Part shown: positions 9,288-18,356 of the stretch, in pieces | Numbering within the stretch: the stretch's first letter is position 1 | Layout: each line of letters starts with the position of its first letter | Assembly: GCF_003339845.1 (NCBI RefSeq) | Contig: NZ_PPTR01000002.1 | Span: forward strand, 248,001 to 312,000 | DNA: 64,000 nucleotides | Source: Gordonibacter sp. 28C | GTDB lineage: Bacteria; Actinomycetota; Coriobacteriia; Coriobacteriales; Eggerthellaceae | Direction: 5' to 3' | The notes under the pieces: model-generated | The model's input: the letters and a program-made list of their open reading frames with translations, nothing else | What the model was told of the DNA's origin: nothing | Databases searched by the model: none | Translations under genes and position numbers: made by a program

Positions 9288-9326
9288 AACGGCCCTCGGA
9301 CCGCAAAACCGGATCCGAGGGCCGTT
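9288..9326. terminator. Bidirectional hairpin between convergent genes
   Basis: Perfect 13-bp arms AACGGCCCTCGGA and TCCGAGGGCCGTT with a 13-base loop, between the convergent cyclase and RidA genes. No T tract follows in either direction. Confidence 0.65.
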
Positions 9327-9349
9327 CGGCGTTCATGCCGCTGCGTTCG

Positions 9350-10615
9350 CTACGCCAGCGGCGGGGTGCCCTCGGCGTTGCCGAAGATCGCGTCGATCTG
9401 CACCAGGGCGTCCATCGGCAGGGCCGAGGTGCCCACCACGCGACGCGCGGGCGCGCCGGTGAAGTAGCGGGCGTACGCGTCCTCGATGGCGGCGAGGTCG
9501 TCGAGGTTCCTCAAGTAGACGTTCACCTTGACGGCGTCTTCCATCGTGTGCTCGACGTTCTCGATGATGGCTTTGATGTTCTTGAGCGCCTGCTCGGCCT
9601 GCTCGGCCACGCCGCCGGCCACCAGCTTGCCCGACGCGGGGTCGACGCCGATCTGCGCCGAGATGTTGTTGTAGTGCGAGAAGGCCACGGACTGCGTGGA
9701 CAGCGGGTCGATCGGGGCGTTCGTCGTGTTGTTCGCCTCGATGATGAGGCCGTGGCGGGCCTCCACTTCCTGCGGGGGCGTGCCGTCGCCATGGGACACC
9801 ACGGCTTCGATCTGCACGAGGGCGTGCATCGGCAGCTCGGCGACCTCCACTACGGTGCGGGCGGGCACGTAGGCCACGGCGCGGGCGATGGCGGAATCCG
9901 GGAAGAAGCGCGTGTACACCTCGTTCACCGCGTCGAGGTCGGAGAGGTTCTTCAGGAAGACGGTGATCTTGACGATATCGTCGAAGGGCACGTCGATGCT
10001 CTCCAGAATGGCCTTGACGTTCTTGAGGCACTGGGCCGTCTGCTCAGCCACGCCGCCTGTCACGATCTGGTTCGTCTTCGGGTCGAGGGGCAGCTGGGCC
10101 GTGACGTTGTTGTAGTGCGAGAAGGCCACGGTCTGCGTGGACAGGGCGTCGTAAGGGGCGTTGTGCGTGTTGTTCGTGTACTTGACCAGGTCGCCCGCCT
10201 GCGGCTCGTTCGGGATGGTGCCCTCGCCGTTCGTCAGCAGCGCCTCGATCTGCACCAGGGCGCCCATCGGCAGGTCGGCCACGGCCATGACCGTGCGCGC
10301 GGGAACGTAGGTGGCGAAGAACGCGCGGTACACCTCGTCGACGGCGTCCATGTCGCGGATGTCGCGCACGAAGACGGTGAGCCTGGCAACGTCGTTCAGC
10401 GAGTGGTCGATGCTCTCGACGATGGCCTCGAGGTTCTCGAAGCACTGCTCGGCCTGCTCCAAGACGCCGCCCTCGACGATCTCGCCGGTCTCCGGGTCGA
10501 TGGGCAGCTGGGCCGAGATGTTGTTGTAGTGCGAGAACGCCACGGTCTGCGAACGCAGAGGGCTTTTCGGGGCGTCGTCGGTGTTCCTTGCCAATACCAC
10601 GTTGTCGCCGCTCAT
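9350..10615 (-). CDS. Protein of three fused RidA (YjgF/YER057c/UK114) domains
   Basis: 421 residues made of three consecutive RidA-type domains (about 5-128, 143-274, 292-412). RidA proteins hydrolyse reactive enamine/imine intermediates and normally assemble as trimers of one 130-residue chain. Each repeat has AFSHYNN (26, 164, 311) and the late PAR motif with the Arg that is essential in RidA (107, 253, 391). The Glu near the end of the fold is kept in repeats 1 and 2 (124, 270) but is Asp in repeat 3 (408). A single chain could therefore form the whole trimer with three non-identical sites. GGGAGG lies 6 bases before the ATG at 10615. The promoter region carries a large palindrome. Natural substrate unknown. 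Confidence 0.88.
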   Translation of the reverse strand: MSGDNVVLARNTDDAPKSPLRSQTVAFSHYNNISAQLPIDPETGEIVEGGVLEQAEQCFENLEAIVESIDHSLNDVARLTVFVRDIRDMDAVDEVYRAFFATYVPARTVMAVADLPMGALVQIEALLTNGEGTIPNEPQAGDLVKYTNNTHNAPYDALSTQTVAFSHYNNVTAQLPLDPKTNQIVTGGVAEQTAQCLKNVKAILESIDVPFDDIVKITVFLKNLSDLDAVNEVYTRFFPDSAIARAVAYVPARTVVEVAELPMHALVQIEAVVSHGDGTPPQEVEARHGLIIEANNTTNAPIDPLSTQSVAFSHYNNISAQIGVDPASGKLVAGGVAEQAEQALKNIKAIIENVEHTMEDAVKVNVYLRNLDDLAAIEDAYARYFTGAPARRVVGTSALPMDALVQIDAIFGNAEGTPPLA

Positions 10616-10726
10616 GTAGTACCTCCCTTGTATAGTGCTCCGCTTAACGATTCCTGCAACCAGGCCGCGCGGGCCTGCCTTCCCCTTTGGGCCGTTCCAT
10701 CGAGCCCCGTCTTTTGGGAAGGCTGC

Positions 10727-10756
10727 ATTATATCGTTTTGTGCACATGCACAAAAC
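10727..10756 (-). promoter_or_regulatory. Promoter with overlapping palindromic operator for the triple-RidA gene
   Basis: On the minus strand TATAAT (10727-10732) is preceded at 17 bases by TTTTGT. A palindrome with 10-bp perfect arms (GTTTTGTGCA / TGCACAAAAC, 2-base centre, 10735-10756) covers the -35 and most of the spacer, the classical position for a repressor site. The start codon is about 110 bases downstream. Confidence 0.7.
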
Positions 10757-10842
10757 AGGTTTCGAGCGATTTCTTTTTTCGGGGAAATCAGGCGATAGAC
10801 CGTTCGCCGGAAAATGTGGAAGCCCCTGGGGGCGCCATGCAG

Positions 10843-10866
10843 AAAACGGGTGCGAAGCCCGCGTTT
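10843..10866 (-). terminator. Terminator of the YhgE/Pip operon
   Basis: Read on the minus strand, a GC-rich stem (CGGG with CCCG, extended by neighbouring pairs) is followed by TTTTC. It lies about 85 bases after the stop of the minus-strand gene. Confidence 0.55.
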
Positions 10867-10948
10867 CATGCAGGATTATCGCACCTACCGCTCGCCGATT
10901 GGTTTCCGGCGTTTCCGCGCCCTCCGCAGAAAGTCCATCAATTCCGGC

Positions 10949-13135
10949 CTACCCCACCAGCTTGGAGGACTCCACCTGCTCCACGTACCAGTTCATGAAC
11001 TTCGCCAGCGGCTTGCGCAAGACGAGGCCGACGAGCGCCGCAGGCACCAGGAACAGCAGCAGCAAGCCGATCTCGATCCAGAAGTCGTTGCCGTAGACGC
11101 CGAACATGGCGGCGCGCATGGCGTTCACCACGTGCGTGGCGGGCAGCCAGGGGCTGAGACCTTGGATGAACGACGGCAGCAACTGCAGCGGGAACGACCC
11201 CCCGCAGCCCGTCACCTGCACGATCAGCAGCAGCACGGCGATGGCCTTGCCCAGGTTGGCGAACGCCGCCACCAGCGCGTAGATAAGGAACGTGAACACC
11301 AGGCCCGCCGTCCAGAAGCACAGCATGAAAAGCATCGGGTCCGCCACCTGCACCTGCAAGAACAGCATGTTCCCCAAACCCATGAGCGTGGTCTGCGCAA
11401 GCGAGATGAACGACATGACCCCGAAGCGGCCCAGGAACAGCTCGTGCGGCTTCGGATCCGCCAGACCCTCCCGCGCGCGCCCGGAAACCGTCGGCTTCAC
11501 CACCACCAGTATGAGAAGCGAGCCGATGAACAGGGCGAGCGTCGTGTACAGCGGGGCCATGGCGGATCCGAAGTTGTCCACCGGGAACACGGCGACGCGC
11601 TCGATGCCCACCGGGGCCGCCAGCGCCTTCGCCAGCACCTGCGAGTCCGACCCCAGCACCTGGCGGAGCAGCTCGACATCGCCGGTGGCCAGCGCCTGGT
11701 CGATGCCGTCCGCCAGCGTGCCCAACCCGGCCGAGGCGTCGTGCAGCTTCTGGACGACCGCGTCGATCTTGTCTGCGGCGCCCCCCATCAGGCCGCCGGC
11801 GGATCCCGCCGAATCGGACAGGCCGGAGCCCGCGGAACGCAGGTTGTCCATGCCGGCGCCCACATTGGCGGCAAGGGAGGCCGCGTCGTCGGCAAGCTGC
11901 TGCAGGCCCGGCCTCAGGTCGGTGTCGAACTCGTTTTTGAGGGCGGCGGCGTTTTGCCGCGCTTGGTTCGCCAGCTGCTTGATCTCCTCGCGCTCGGCCT
12001 GCGTGTCGGCATCGCCCGCCTCCAGTTTGGCGGCGGCGCTGCTCAGGTTGTCGCGCATGCCCGCCATCAGGTCGATGGACGCGTTCAAGCGGGCGATCGC
12101 GGCATCGACGGCCGGCCGGTACTCGTCGGGCACGCTCTCGCGCAGCTTCTCGAGCTCGTCGACGATGGCCTCGCATTGGGCGACCTGCCCGTCGAGCACC
12201 TCGGCCTGGCTGCGCATCTGCGCCGCGCATTCCCGCGCCCCCGCCGAAGCGGTGTCGAAGAGCGCGTCGACGGAGCTCGACACGGCCTCGAAACCCTGCC
12301 CGCTGCTCTCGATGGCGCGCGAAAGATCGTCGAGCGAGGCCCTGAGCGCATCGACCATGCTCTCGGCCGACGACGCGCCCTGCGATGCCGCGGCCCCCAT
12401 GCCGTCGATCTCGCCTTGGGCCGCGTCCACGAGCTTCGCGGAGTCGCAGATGAGCGACTGGGACGCGCGCGCGAGCGACGAGTACAGCGCCAGCACCGAC
12501 GCCGTCCGCTCCGTCTGGTCGCCCATGCTGCGCACGTGGTCGGCGACGTCGGCGATGCGGCCGTCCAGGCCGGACTCGTCGGCGTACTTGGTGAGCGAAT
12601 TGGCGATTCCCAGCGCCACCTCGGAAAGCGTTTCCGCGAACACCTCGTTCACCTGGTACGAGACGGAGTCCGCGCCCTTGTCGGTGATCTTGGGGGCGAT
12701 GGCGCTCTTCTTCTCGTTGGAATAGTAGACGATCTTCGCGTGCTGCACGTCGCTGGAATAGAACGTGAGCATGTCCCTGCTGAAGCCCTGCGGAATGACC
12801 ACCGCCGCATAGTAGCGGCCCGACTTCGCTCCGTCGACGGCGTCCTGCTCGGTGGTGAAGGTCCAGTCGATCTCGTCGTTGGCGCGCAGCGCGGACACCA
12901 CCTGCTCGCCCACGTTCACGCGCAAGGGCACCAGATCGCTCTCGTAGCCTTCGTCGACGTTGGCCACGGCCACGGTGAGGTTGCCTGTGTTGTCGAACAC
13001 GTTCCAGCAGGCGATGATGTTGTACCACGCGAAGATGGACGGCATGACCACCAGCCCGACCACGATGATGACGCTCATCGCGTTCGCGAACAGGTGCTTG
13101 AAGTCGCTGCGGACGAGGTGCCAGACGTTACTCAC
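10949..13135 (-). CDS. YhgE/Pip-family membrane protein (second of a tandem pair)
   Basis: 728-residue integral membrane protein of the YhgE/Pip superfamily, related to ABC-2 transporter permeases and to the phage infection protein Pip and EsaA. Plan: one N-terminal membrane helix (about 17-37, with the family's PSIFAWYNIIACWN just after it), a long extracytoplasmic region rich in heptad-like alanine/leucine coils (about 180-490), and about six C-terminal helices (about 520-715). Family signatures include VANVDEGYESDLVPLRVNVG and WTFTTEQDAVDGAKSGRYYA. The GTG start at 13135 lies inside GTGAGTAA, overlapping the upstream gene's stop by 8 bases, so translation is probably coupled. The frame is open 23 codons further 5', but that would run deep into the upstream gene. 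Cargo unknown. Confidence 0.85.
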   Translation of the reverse strand: MSNVWHLVRSDFKHLFANAMSVIIVVGLVVMPSIFAWYNIIACWNVFDNTGNLTVAVANVDEGYESDLVPLRVNVGEQVVSALRANDEIDWTFTTEQDAVDGAKSGRYYAAVVIPQGFSRDMLTFYSSDVQHAKIVYYSNEKKSAIAPKITDKGADSVSYQVNEVFAETLSEVALGIANSLTKYADESGLDGRIADVADHVRSMGDQTERTASVLALYSSLARASQSLICDSAKLVDAAQGEIDGMGAAASQGASSAESMVDALRASLDDLSRAIESSGQGFEAVSSSVDALFDTASAGARECAAQMRSQAEVLDGQVAQCEAIVDELEKLRESVPDEYRPAVDAAIARLNASIDLMAGMRDNLSSAAAKLEAGDADTQAEREEIKQLANQARQNAAALKNEFDTDLRPGLQQLADDAASLAANVGAGMDNLRSAGSGLSDSAGSAGGLMGGAADKIDAVVQKLHDASAGLGTLADGIDQALATGDVELLRQVLGSDSQVLAKALAAPVGIERVAVFPVDNFGSAMAPLYTTLALFIGSLLILVVVKPTVSGRAREGLADPKPHELFLGRFGVMSFISLAQTTLMGLGNMLFLQVQVADPMLFMLCFWTAGLVFTFLIYALVAAFANLGKAIAVLLLIVQVTGCGGSFPLQLLPSFIQGLSPWLPATHVVNAMRAAMFGVYGNDFWIEIGLLLLFLVPAALVGLVLRKPLAKFMNWYVEQVESSKLVG

Positions 13136-15761
13136 GAGCAGCGCCCCCTTCCGCCCCGTCGCTCGCGTCGCAGTCGGCGTCGACGTCGGAACTCGCGTTC
13201 GCATCCGTCTCGGCGCCCGAGCGCTCCATGGCGTTGCGCGCAGCGCCCAACCCGAGCAGCCCTTCCTCGGTCATGTCGTCGAGCCTCATCTGCCGCTCGA
13301 AGCTGGCGCGCAGGCTCTCCAGCACCACCAGGAACACGAACACCGCCACCAGCCACACCAGCCACGCGGTGAGCAGCCACACCTTCTCGGTGGGCGTGAG
13401 CGCGAAGACCACCGTGAGCGCGACCGGCACCGACAGGCCCAGGGCCACGGAGGCACGGATGAGGCGCGGGTACCATCGCGCGAAGCGCTCGTAGCGCGCC
13501 TGCAGCTCCTCGCGGTACTCGTCTTTGTCCGACAGCGCGCGGAACAGCTGCGAGAACCGGTAGGGGCGCGCGGGTATCTCCACGTCCTCGCCGTTGAAGA
13601 TGCCGCTTTCCCTCACCTGGCCGGCCACCATGCGGTTGACGTTCGCCATCAGGGGACGCACCAGCAGCCCCAGCGCCATGAACAGCGCGAAGAACAGCGC
13701 CAGCGTGCCGATGGCGTCCGCGTAGTGCGATCCGTAGAAGCCGCATATGGCCTCGCGCATGGCGCCGATGCCGTACGTGAACGGGAAGAACGGGTAGACG
13801 GCCTGGAAGAAGCCCGAGGTCATCTCGATGGGGTACAACCCCGTGGCGCCCGGAATCTGCGCGAACACGAGCACGATGCAGATCCCCTTGCCGATGTGCT
13901 GCAACGTGACCGAAAGCGCGTAGATGATGCTCAGGTACGAAAGCGAGGCCACGGCGGCCGCGAAGAACAGCGCCGCCGCGTTGGCGGCCTGCACGCCGAG
14001 CGCCAGCACGCCGGCGCAGCAGATCACCGCCTGCAGCACGGCCATGGCCGCAAGCAGCAGGAAGCGGCCCAGGTAGCGCTGCGTGACGGTGAGGTTGCGA
14101 ATGCCCTCGCCGTCCACCTCCTGCTTCATGATGACCAGCAGCATGAAGGCGCCTATCCAAAACGTCAGGTTCATGAACAGCGGGGCCATGGCCGAGCCGT
14201 AGGCGTTCAGCTCGTAGAGCTGCTCGGTGACGAGCTCGGTGGGAGAGCCCATGAAGTCGGCGATCTTGGAGGCGTCGAGGCCGTCTTCGCCGAACGCCTT
14301 CGTCAGGGCATCCGATTCGCTCAGCGCCAGCACGTCCGTGCGCACGGTGTCCATGTCCCGCTCGAGGTCGCCGAGCATGCCGTCGGTTTGGCCGAGCGCG
14401 TCCTTGGCGACGCCCAGCGTGGAGGAAAGCTGGTCGAGCACGAGCTGGGCCTGGTCGATGAGCAAGCGCTGGTTCGACACGGCGGTCGCCAGCGACGCCG
14501 ACGTCGCGCCCAGCTGCGCCAGGCTCTCGTTGACGGCGGGTATCGTGGTGCCGAACAGGCTGTTCGAATAGGCCTCGGCTCCGCTGGCCGCCTGCTGCAC
14601 GGCGGCGTTGAGGGAATCGCTCGCTTGCGACACGGCCTGCGTGGCGCTACCCGCCTGGTCGTTGAGCTTGCCCAGGCCCTCCAACGTTTTCTCGGCGTCG
14701 GCGGCGTTTCTGTCGAGCTCGTCGGCGATGTCCCGCATCGCTTGCTTGGCCGTCTCGTCGACCTGCGAATCCGCCAACTCCCGCAGATAGGCGGCGAGGG
14801 CCTTGCTCTCGTCGACCACGGCCTGCCCCTGCGCCAGCGTGGTGCCGATGCTCCCCTGGGCCTCTCCCGCCGCGCCGATAAGGCCGGACGCCGCCTCGTT
14901 CGCCTTGGAAGACGCCTGGGAAACCGCAGCCAGCCCTTGGCTCACGGCGGGCATGGCCGCCGCGGAGAAGCCCGCCAGCTCGGATTGCATCCGCATCGTC
15001 AGGTCGGAAATGGTCGAAAGCGCGTCGCTTGCGGTCCCCGCCGCCGTGCGCGCGCGGCCGAGCGCGTCCCTCGCATCGCCCACCTTGCCCTGCGCCTGGT
15101 CGGTGGCCGACGATATCTCCGCGAACGAGGCGCGGGCGTCGCCCACCGCCCGCACGACCTCCGCTATCTCGGAGACGGCCCGGGAGCGCGACGCGTCCAT
15201 CGTTTCGCGCGACTCGTCCAGCGCTTGGTCGATGGCGTCGGCGGCGACGTCGCTCACCGTGGACACGAACGTCGAGTTGATGGTCTCGTCGAGCGTGCTG
15301 GCGCCCGTGTCGGTGATCTTGGGGGCCACAGGGCCGGCCTTCTCGTTCACGTAGTACTCCAGCTTGGGCTGCGTGAAATCCCCCGTGGTCAACGAGAGCA
15401 GTTGCTCGGTGAAGTTCTCGGGGATGACGAACGCGGCGTAGCTTTCCCCCGACTCAAGCTCGCGCATGGCGGCGTCGCGGTCGGTGAACGCCCAGTCGAG
15501 CTGCGTGTTCTCATGCAGCTCGTCCACGATCATGTCCCCCACGTGCAGCTCGCCGGTGAGGTCGCTCTTGCCGCCCGCGTCCTCGTTCACCACGCACACG
15601 CGCAGGTTGCCCGTGTTGTCGTAGGGGTTCCAGAAGCCCACGACGTTGTACCAGGTGTACACCGAGGGCAAAACGAGCAGGGCGAGCACCACCACCAGGG
15701 CCGGAGGCACTTTGAGCAGGCGCAGGACATCGCGCTTGAATACGCGCCACACGTTTCCCAT
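13128..15761 (-). CDS. YhgE/Pip-family membrane protein (first of a tandem pair)
   Basis: 877-residue paralogue of the next gene. It begins MGNVWRVFKRDVLRLL, the normal YhgE N-terminus, followed by a membrane helix and PSVYTWYNVVGFWNP, then VVNEDAGGKSDLTGELHVG and a coiled extracytoplasmic region (about 160-430), then about six helices (about 500-720). A C-terminal extension follows: a cytosolic stretch, two further helices (about 780-830) and a tail ending in acidic/alanine-rich sequence. ATG 15761 is preferred over GTG 15785 because AAAGGGG lies about 11 bases upstream and the family starts here. Together the two proteins probably form one membrane complex; no ATPase or regulator is adjacent. 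Confidence 0.85.
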   Translation of the reverse strand: MGNVWRVFKRDVLRLLKVPPALVVVLALLVLPSVYTWYNVVGFWNPYDNTGNLRVCVVNEDAGGKSDLTGELHVGDMIVDELHENTQLDWAFTDRDAAMRELESGESYAAFVIPENFTEQLLSLTTGDFTQPKLEYYVNEKAGPVAPKITDTGASTLDETINSTFVSTVSDVAADAIDQALDESRETMDASRSRAVSEIAEVVRAVGDARASFAEISSATDQAQGKVGDARDALGRARTAAGTASDALSTISDLTMRMQSELAGFSAAAMPAVSQGLAAVSQASSKANEAASGLIGAAGEAQGSIGTTLAQGQAVVDESKALAAYLRELADSQVDETAKQAMRDIADELDRNAADAEKTLEGLGKLNDQAGSATQAVSQASDSLNAAVQQAASGAEAYSNSLFGTTIPAVNESLAQLGATSASLATAVSNQRLLIDQAQLVLDQLSSTLGVAKDALGQTDGMLGDLERDMDTVRTDVLALSESDALTKAFGEDGLDASKIADFMGSPTELVTEQLYELNAYGSAMAPLFMNLTFWIGAFMLLVIMKQEVDGEGIRNLTVTQRYLGRFLLLAAMAVLQAVICCAGVLALGVQAANAAALFFAAAVASLSYLSIIYALSVTLQHIGKGICIVLVFAQIPGATGLYPIEMTSGFFQAVYPFFPFTYGIGAMREAICGFYGSHYADAIGTLALFFALFMALGLLVRPLMANVNRMVAGQVRESGIFNGEDVEIPARPYRFSQLFRALSDKDEYREELQARYERFARWYPRLIRASVALGLSVPVALTVVFALTPTEKVWLLTAWLVWLVAVFVFLVVLESLRASFERQMRLDDMTEEGLLGLGAARNAMERSGAETDANASSDVDADCDASDGAEGGAARE

Positions 15762-15940
15762 GCCCGCCGAGACCCCTTTCCGCACCCGATCGAAATACCG
15801 GTCAATGATACTCCTACCGCGAGGGACCGTCAGGCAAGTTTGACGGATCGGCGCGTTTTGTCAATCCGCAGCGAAGGCCCGAGCAGAGACCGAAGGCCGA
15901 ACCTTTTTCGTCATCCTGCGGAAACCGAAGCCGGACCCCC

Positions 15941-16056
15941 GTTGTCATCCTGAGCGGAGCGCGAAGCGCGCAGTCGAAGGATCTTCAAGAACGAAAGCCC
16001 TCTGTTGCCGAAGATCCTTCGACTCCGGCCTTGCGGCCTCCGCTCAGGATGACAAC
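15941..16056. repeat. Palindromic intergenic repeat, copy 1
   Basis: Long imperfect palindrome: the left side begins GTTGTCATCCTGAGCG and ends GTCGAAGGATCTTC, the right side begins GAAGATCCTTCGAC and ends CGCTCAGGATGACAAC. A second, shorter copy with the same arms lies at 21110-21200. This fits a dispersed palindromic repeat family. Confidence 0.85.
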
Positions 16057-16093
16057 GGGGGCAGCCTTGCGGCCTCCGCTCAGGACGACAACA
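16026..16093. repeat. Direct repeat of the palindrome's right end
   Basis: A block GCCTTGCGGCCTCCGCTCAG followed by GA(T/C)GACAAC occurs at 16028-16056 and again at 16064-16092, differing at only one or two bases. It looks like partial duplication of copy 1. Confidence 0.75.
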
Positions 16094-16158
16094 GGGACGA
16101 CCTCCTTTCGCAAGCGCTGCCAGGCTTCCGCCTCTCCCAGTTGCGTCCCGTCATCGCC

Positions 16159-16164
16159 TATAAT
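16159..16164 (+). promoter_or_regulatory. Possible -10 of tex
   Basis: TATAAT 39 bases before the GTG start of tex. No good -35 is seen at the usual distance. Confidence 0.45.
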
Positions 16165-16202
16165 GGCAAGCCGACACATCCTCGAGATCAGGAGCAAAGA
16201 CC

Positions 16203-18356
16203 GTGCCTTCCATCCAAGCAACCATCGCCCAGGAGCTGAACCTCACCGCCGCGCAGGTGGCGGCCGTCATCGCCCTCATCGACGAGGGGAACACCATCCC
16301 CTTCATCGCCCGCTACCGCAAGGAGGCCACCGGCGGCGTGGACGACGCCACGCTGCGCGACCTGGACGAGCGCCTTGCCTACCTGCGCAACCTCGAGGCC
16401 CGCAAAGACGAGGTGCTGCGCTCGATCGAGGAGCAGGGCAAGCTCACGGCCGACCTGCGCGCGAAGATCGAGGCCGCCACGGTCATGCAGCGCGTGGAGG
16501 ACCTGTACAAGCCCTATCGGAAGAAGCGCGCCACCCGAGCCTCGAAGGCGCGCGACGCCGGGCTCGAGCCGCTCGCGCTGCTCATCCTCGCTCAGGGGCG
16601 CAGCGGCAAGGAACCGCTGGCCCTGGCCGCCGACCTCGTGAACGCGGAAGCCGGCTTCCCCACCCCCGAAGCCGCGCTGCAGGGCGCCCAGGACATCGTG
16701 GCCGAGGTCGTCGCCGACGACGCCGAGCACGTCGCGGCCCTGCGCACCTTCACCAAGCGCAACGGCGCGCTCGCCGTCGAGGCGGCCGACGCCGCCGAGA
16801 AGACCGTCTACGAGGCGTACTACGATTTCTCCGAGCCGCTGACGCGCATCCCCAACCACCGCGTCCTCGCCGTCAACCGCGGCGAGAAGGAGGGCAAGCT
16901 CAAGGTGAAGGTGCGCGTCGACGCCGATGCGGCCATCGAACAGCTGGAGCGCCGCATCGTGCGCGGCACCGGCCCGTTCGCCGCGCCCCTGAAAGCCGCC
17001 ATCACGGACGGTTACAAGCGCCTGATCGCGCCGTCGGTGGAGCGCGACCTGCGCGCCGAGCTCACCGAGCGCGCCGAGACGGACGCCATCCGCGTGTTCG
17101 CCAAGAACACCGAGAGCCTGCTGCAGCAGCGCCCCGTGCGCGGCGCGCGCGTCATCGCGCTCGACCCCGGCTACCGCACGGGCTGCAAGGTGGCCGTGCT
17201 GGACGAGTACGGCAAGCTGCTCGACCACACCACCGTCTACCCCACCCCGCCGCGCTCCCAGGTGAAGGAGACGCAGGCACGGCTGGCGGAGTACGTGCGG
17301 CGCTACGACGTCAACGTCATCGTCATCGGCAACGGAACGGGCAGCCGCGAGACCGAGGAGGTGGTGGCCGACCTCATACCCCAGCTGAATAAACCCGTGC
17401 GCTACACCATCGTGAACGAAGCCGGCGCGTCGGTGTACTCGGCGTCCAAGCTGGCGAGCGAGGAGTACCCCGACCTCGATGTCACCACGCGCGGCGCCAT
17501 GAGCCTGGGCCGCCGCCTGCAGGACCCGCTGGCGGAGCTCGTGAAGATCCCGCCCCAGTCCATCGGCGTGGGCCAGTACCAGCACGACCTCAACCAGGCG
17601 GCGCTCGAGCGCGCGCTCACGGGCGTGGTGGAGAACGTGGTGAACCGCGTGGGCGTCGACCTCAACACGGCCAGTCCCAGCCTCTTGGGCTACGTGTCGG
17701 GCGTCAGCGCCGCCGTAGCCCGAAACATCGTGGCCTACCGCGAGGAGCACGGCGCGTTCGCCGACCGCAAGGAGCTCAAGAAGGTGCCGAAGCTGGGCGC
17801 GAAGGCCTTCCAAAACTGCGCGGGCTTCCTGCGCATCAGCGGCGGGAAGAACCCGCTGGACGCCACGAGCGTGCACCCCGAAAGCTACGCCGCAGCGGGT
17901 GAGCTGCTCAAGCGGGCGAAGGTGAATCCCGAAGCGCTCGCGGACGGCGGCGTCCCCGACATCGCAAGCCGCCTCGGCGACGTGGACGCGCTGGCCGCCG
18001 AGCTGGGCGTGGGCGCGCCCACGCTGCGCGACATCGTGGCCGAGCTGGAGAAGCCGGGCCGCGACCCGCGCGACGACGCGCCGGAGGTCGTGTTCAGCGA
18101 GGGCGTGCGCGACTTCGACGACCTCGCGCCGGGCATGGAGCTCACCGGCACCGTGCGCAACGTCGTGGACTTCGGCGCGTTCGTGGACGTGGGCGTGAAG
18201 CAGGACGGCCTCGTGCACGTGTCCAAGATGGCCGACCGCTTCGTCAAGCACCCGAGCGAGGTGGTAGCCGTGGGCGACACGGTCACCGTGTGGGTGACCG
18301 GCGTGGACAAGGACCGCGGCAAGATCTCCCTTTCCATGGTGAAGGGCAAGGCGTAA
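16203..18356 (+). CDS. tex: Tex-family RNA-binding protein (transcription accessory factor)
   Basis: 717-residue cytosolic nucleic-acid binding protein of the Tex/YhgF family, implicated in transcription and stress tolerance. Domains in order: helical Tex N-terminal part (about 1-190, with NTIPFIARYRKEATGGVDD and VEDLYKPYRKKR), a YqgF-like RNase H fold (about 314-420, VIALDPGYRTGCKVAVLD), helix-hairpin-helix repeats (about 490-560, with GVDLNTASPSLLGYVSG), and a C-terminal S1 domain (about 637-712, GTVRNVVDFGAFVDVGVKQD). Length is typical for the family. The GTG start has AGGAG 8 bases upstream and the N-terminus aligns with the family. Confidence 0.95.
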   Translation: MPSIQATIAQELNLTAAQVAAVIALIDEGNTIPFIARYRKEATGGVDDATLRDLDERLAYLRNLEARKDEVLRSIEEQGKLTADLRAKIEAATVMQRVEDLYKPYRKKRATRASKARDAGLEPLALLILAQGRSGKEPLALAADLVNAEAGFPTPEAALQGAQDIVAEVVADDAEHVAALRTFTKRNGALAVEAADAAEKTVYEAYYDFSEPLTRIPNHRVLAVNRGEKEGKLKVKVRVDADAAIEQLERRIVRGTGPFAAPLKAAITDGYKRLIAPSVERDLRAELTERAETDAIRVFAKNTESLLQQRPVRGARVIALDPGYRTGCKVAVLDEYGKLLDHTTVYPTPPRSQVKETQARLAEYVRRYDVNVIVIGNGTGSRETEEVVADLIPQLNKPVRYTIVNEAGASVYSASKLASEEYPDLDVTTRGAMSLGRRLQDPLAELVKIPPQSIGVGQYQHDLNQAALERALTGVVENVVNRVGVDLNTASPSLLGYVSGVSAAVARNIVAYREEHGAFADRKELKKVPKLGAKAFQNCAGFLRISGGKNPLDATSVHPESYAAAGELLKRAKVNPEALADGGVPDIASRLGDVDALAAELGVGAPTLRDIVAELEKPGRDPRDDAPEVVFSEGVRDFDDLAPGMELTGTVRNVVDFGAFVDVGVKQDGLVHVSKMADRFVKHPSEVVAVGDTVTVWVTGVDKDRGKISLSMVKGKA

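Larger units (their letters stand above)
10616..10948. other. Regulatory gap between the YhgE operon and the RidA gene
   Basis: 333 bases. It holds, from left to right, the leader (about 105 bases) and promoter of the minus-strand RidA gene with its palindrome (10727-10756) and the hairpin that ends the YhgE operon (10843-10866). No supported gene. Confidence 0.6.
15762..16202. other. Repeat-rich gap between divergent YhgE operon and tex
   Basis: 441 bases dominated by a palindromic element (15941-16056) and a direct repeat of its right end (to about 16094). The tex -10 lies at 16159-16164. The first part, next to the YhgE start, shows no clear promoter. Confidence 0.6.

Noticed and set aside
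10814-13372. 852-codon plus-strand open frame
   Set aside because: Antisense to the YhgE gene; composition (HRRQ, QHV repeats) is an artefact of third-position GC bias.
12960-15953. 997-codon plus-strand open frame
   Set aside because: Antisense to the other YhgE gene; no recognisable domain.
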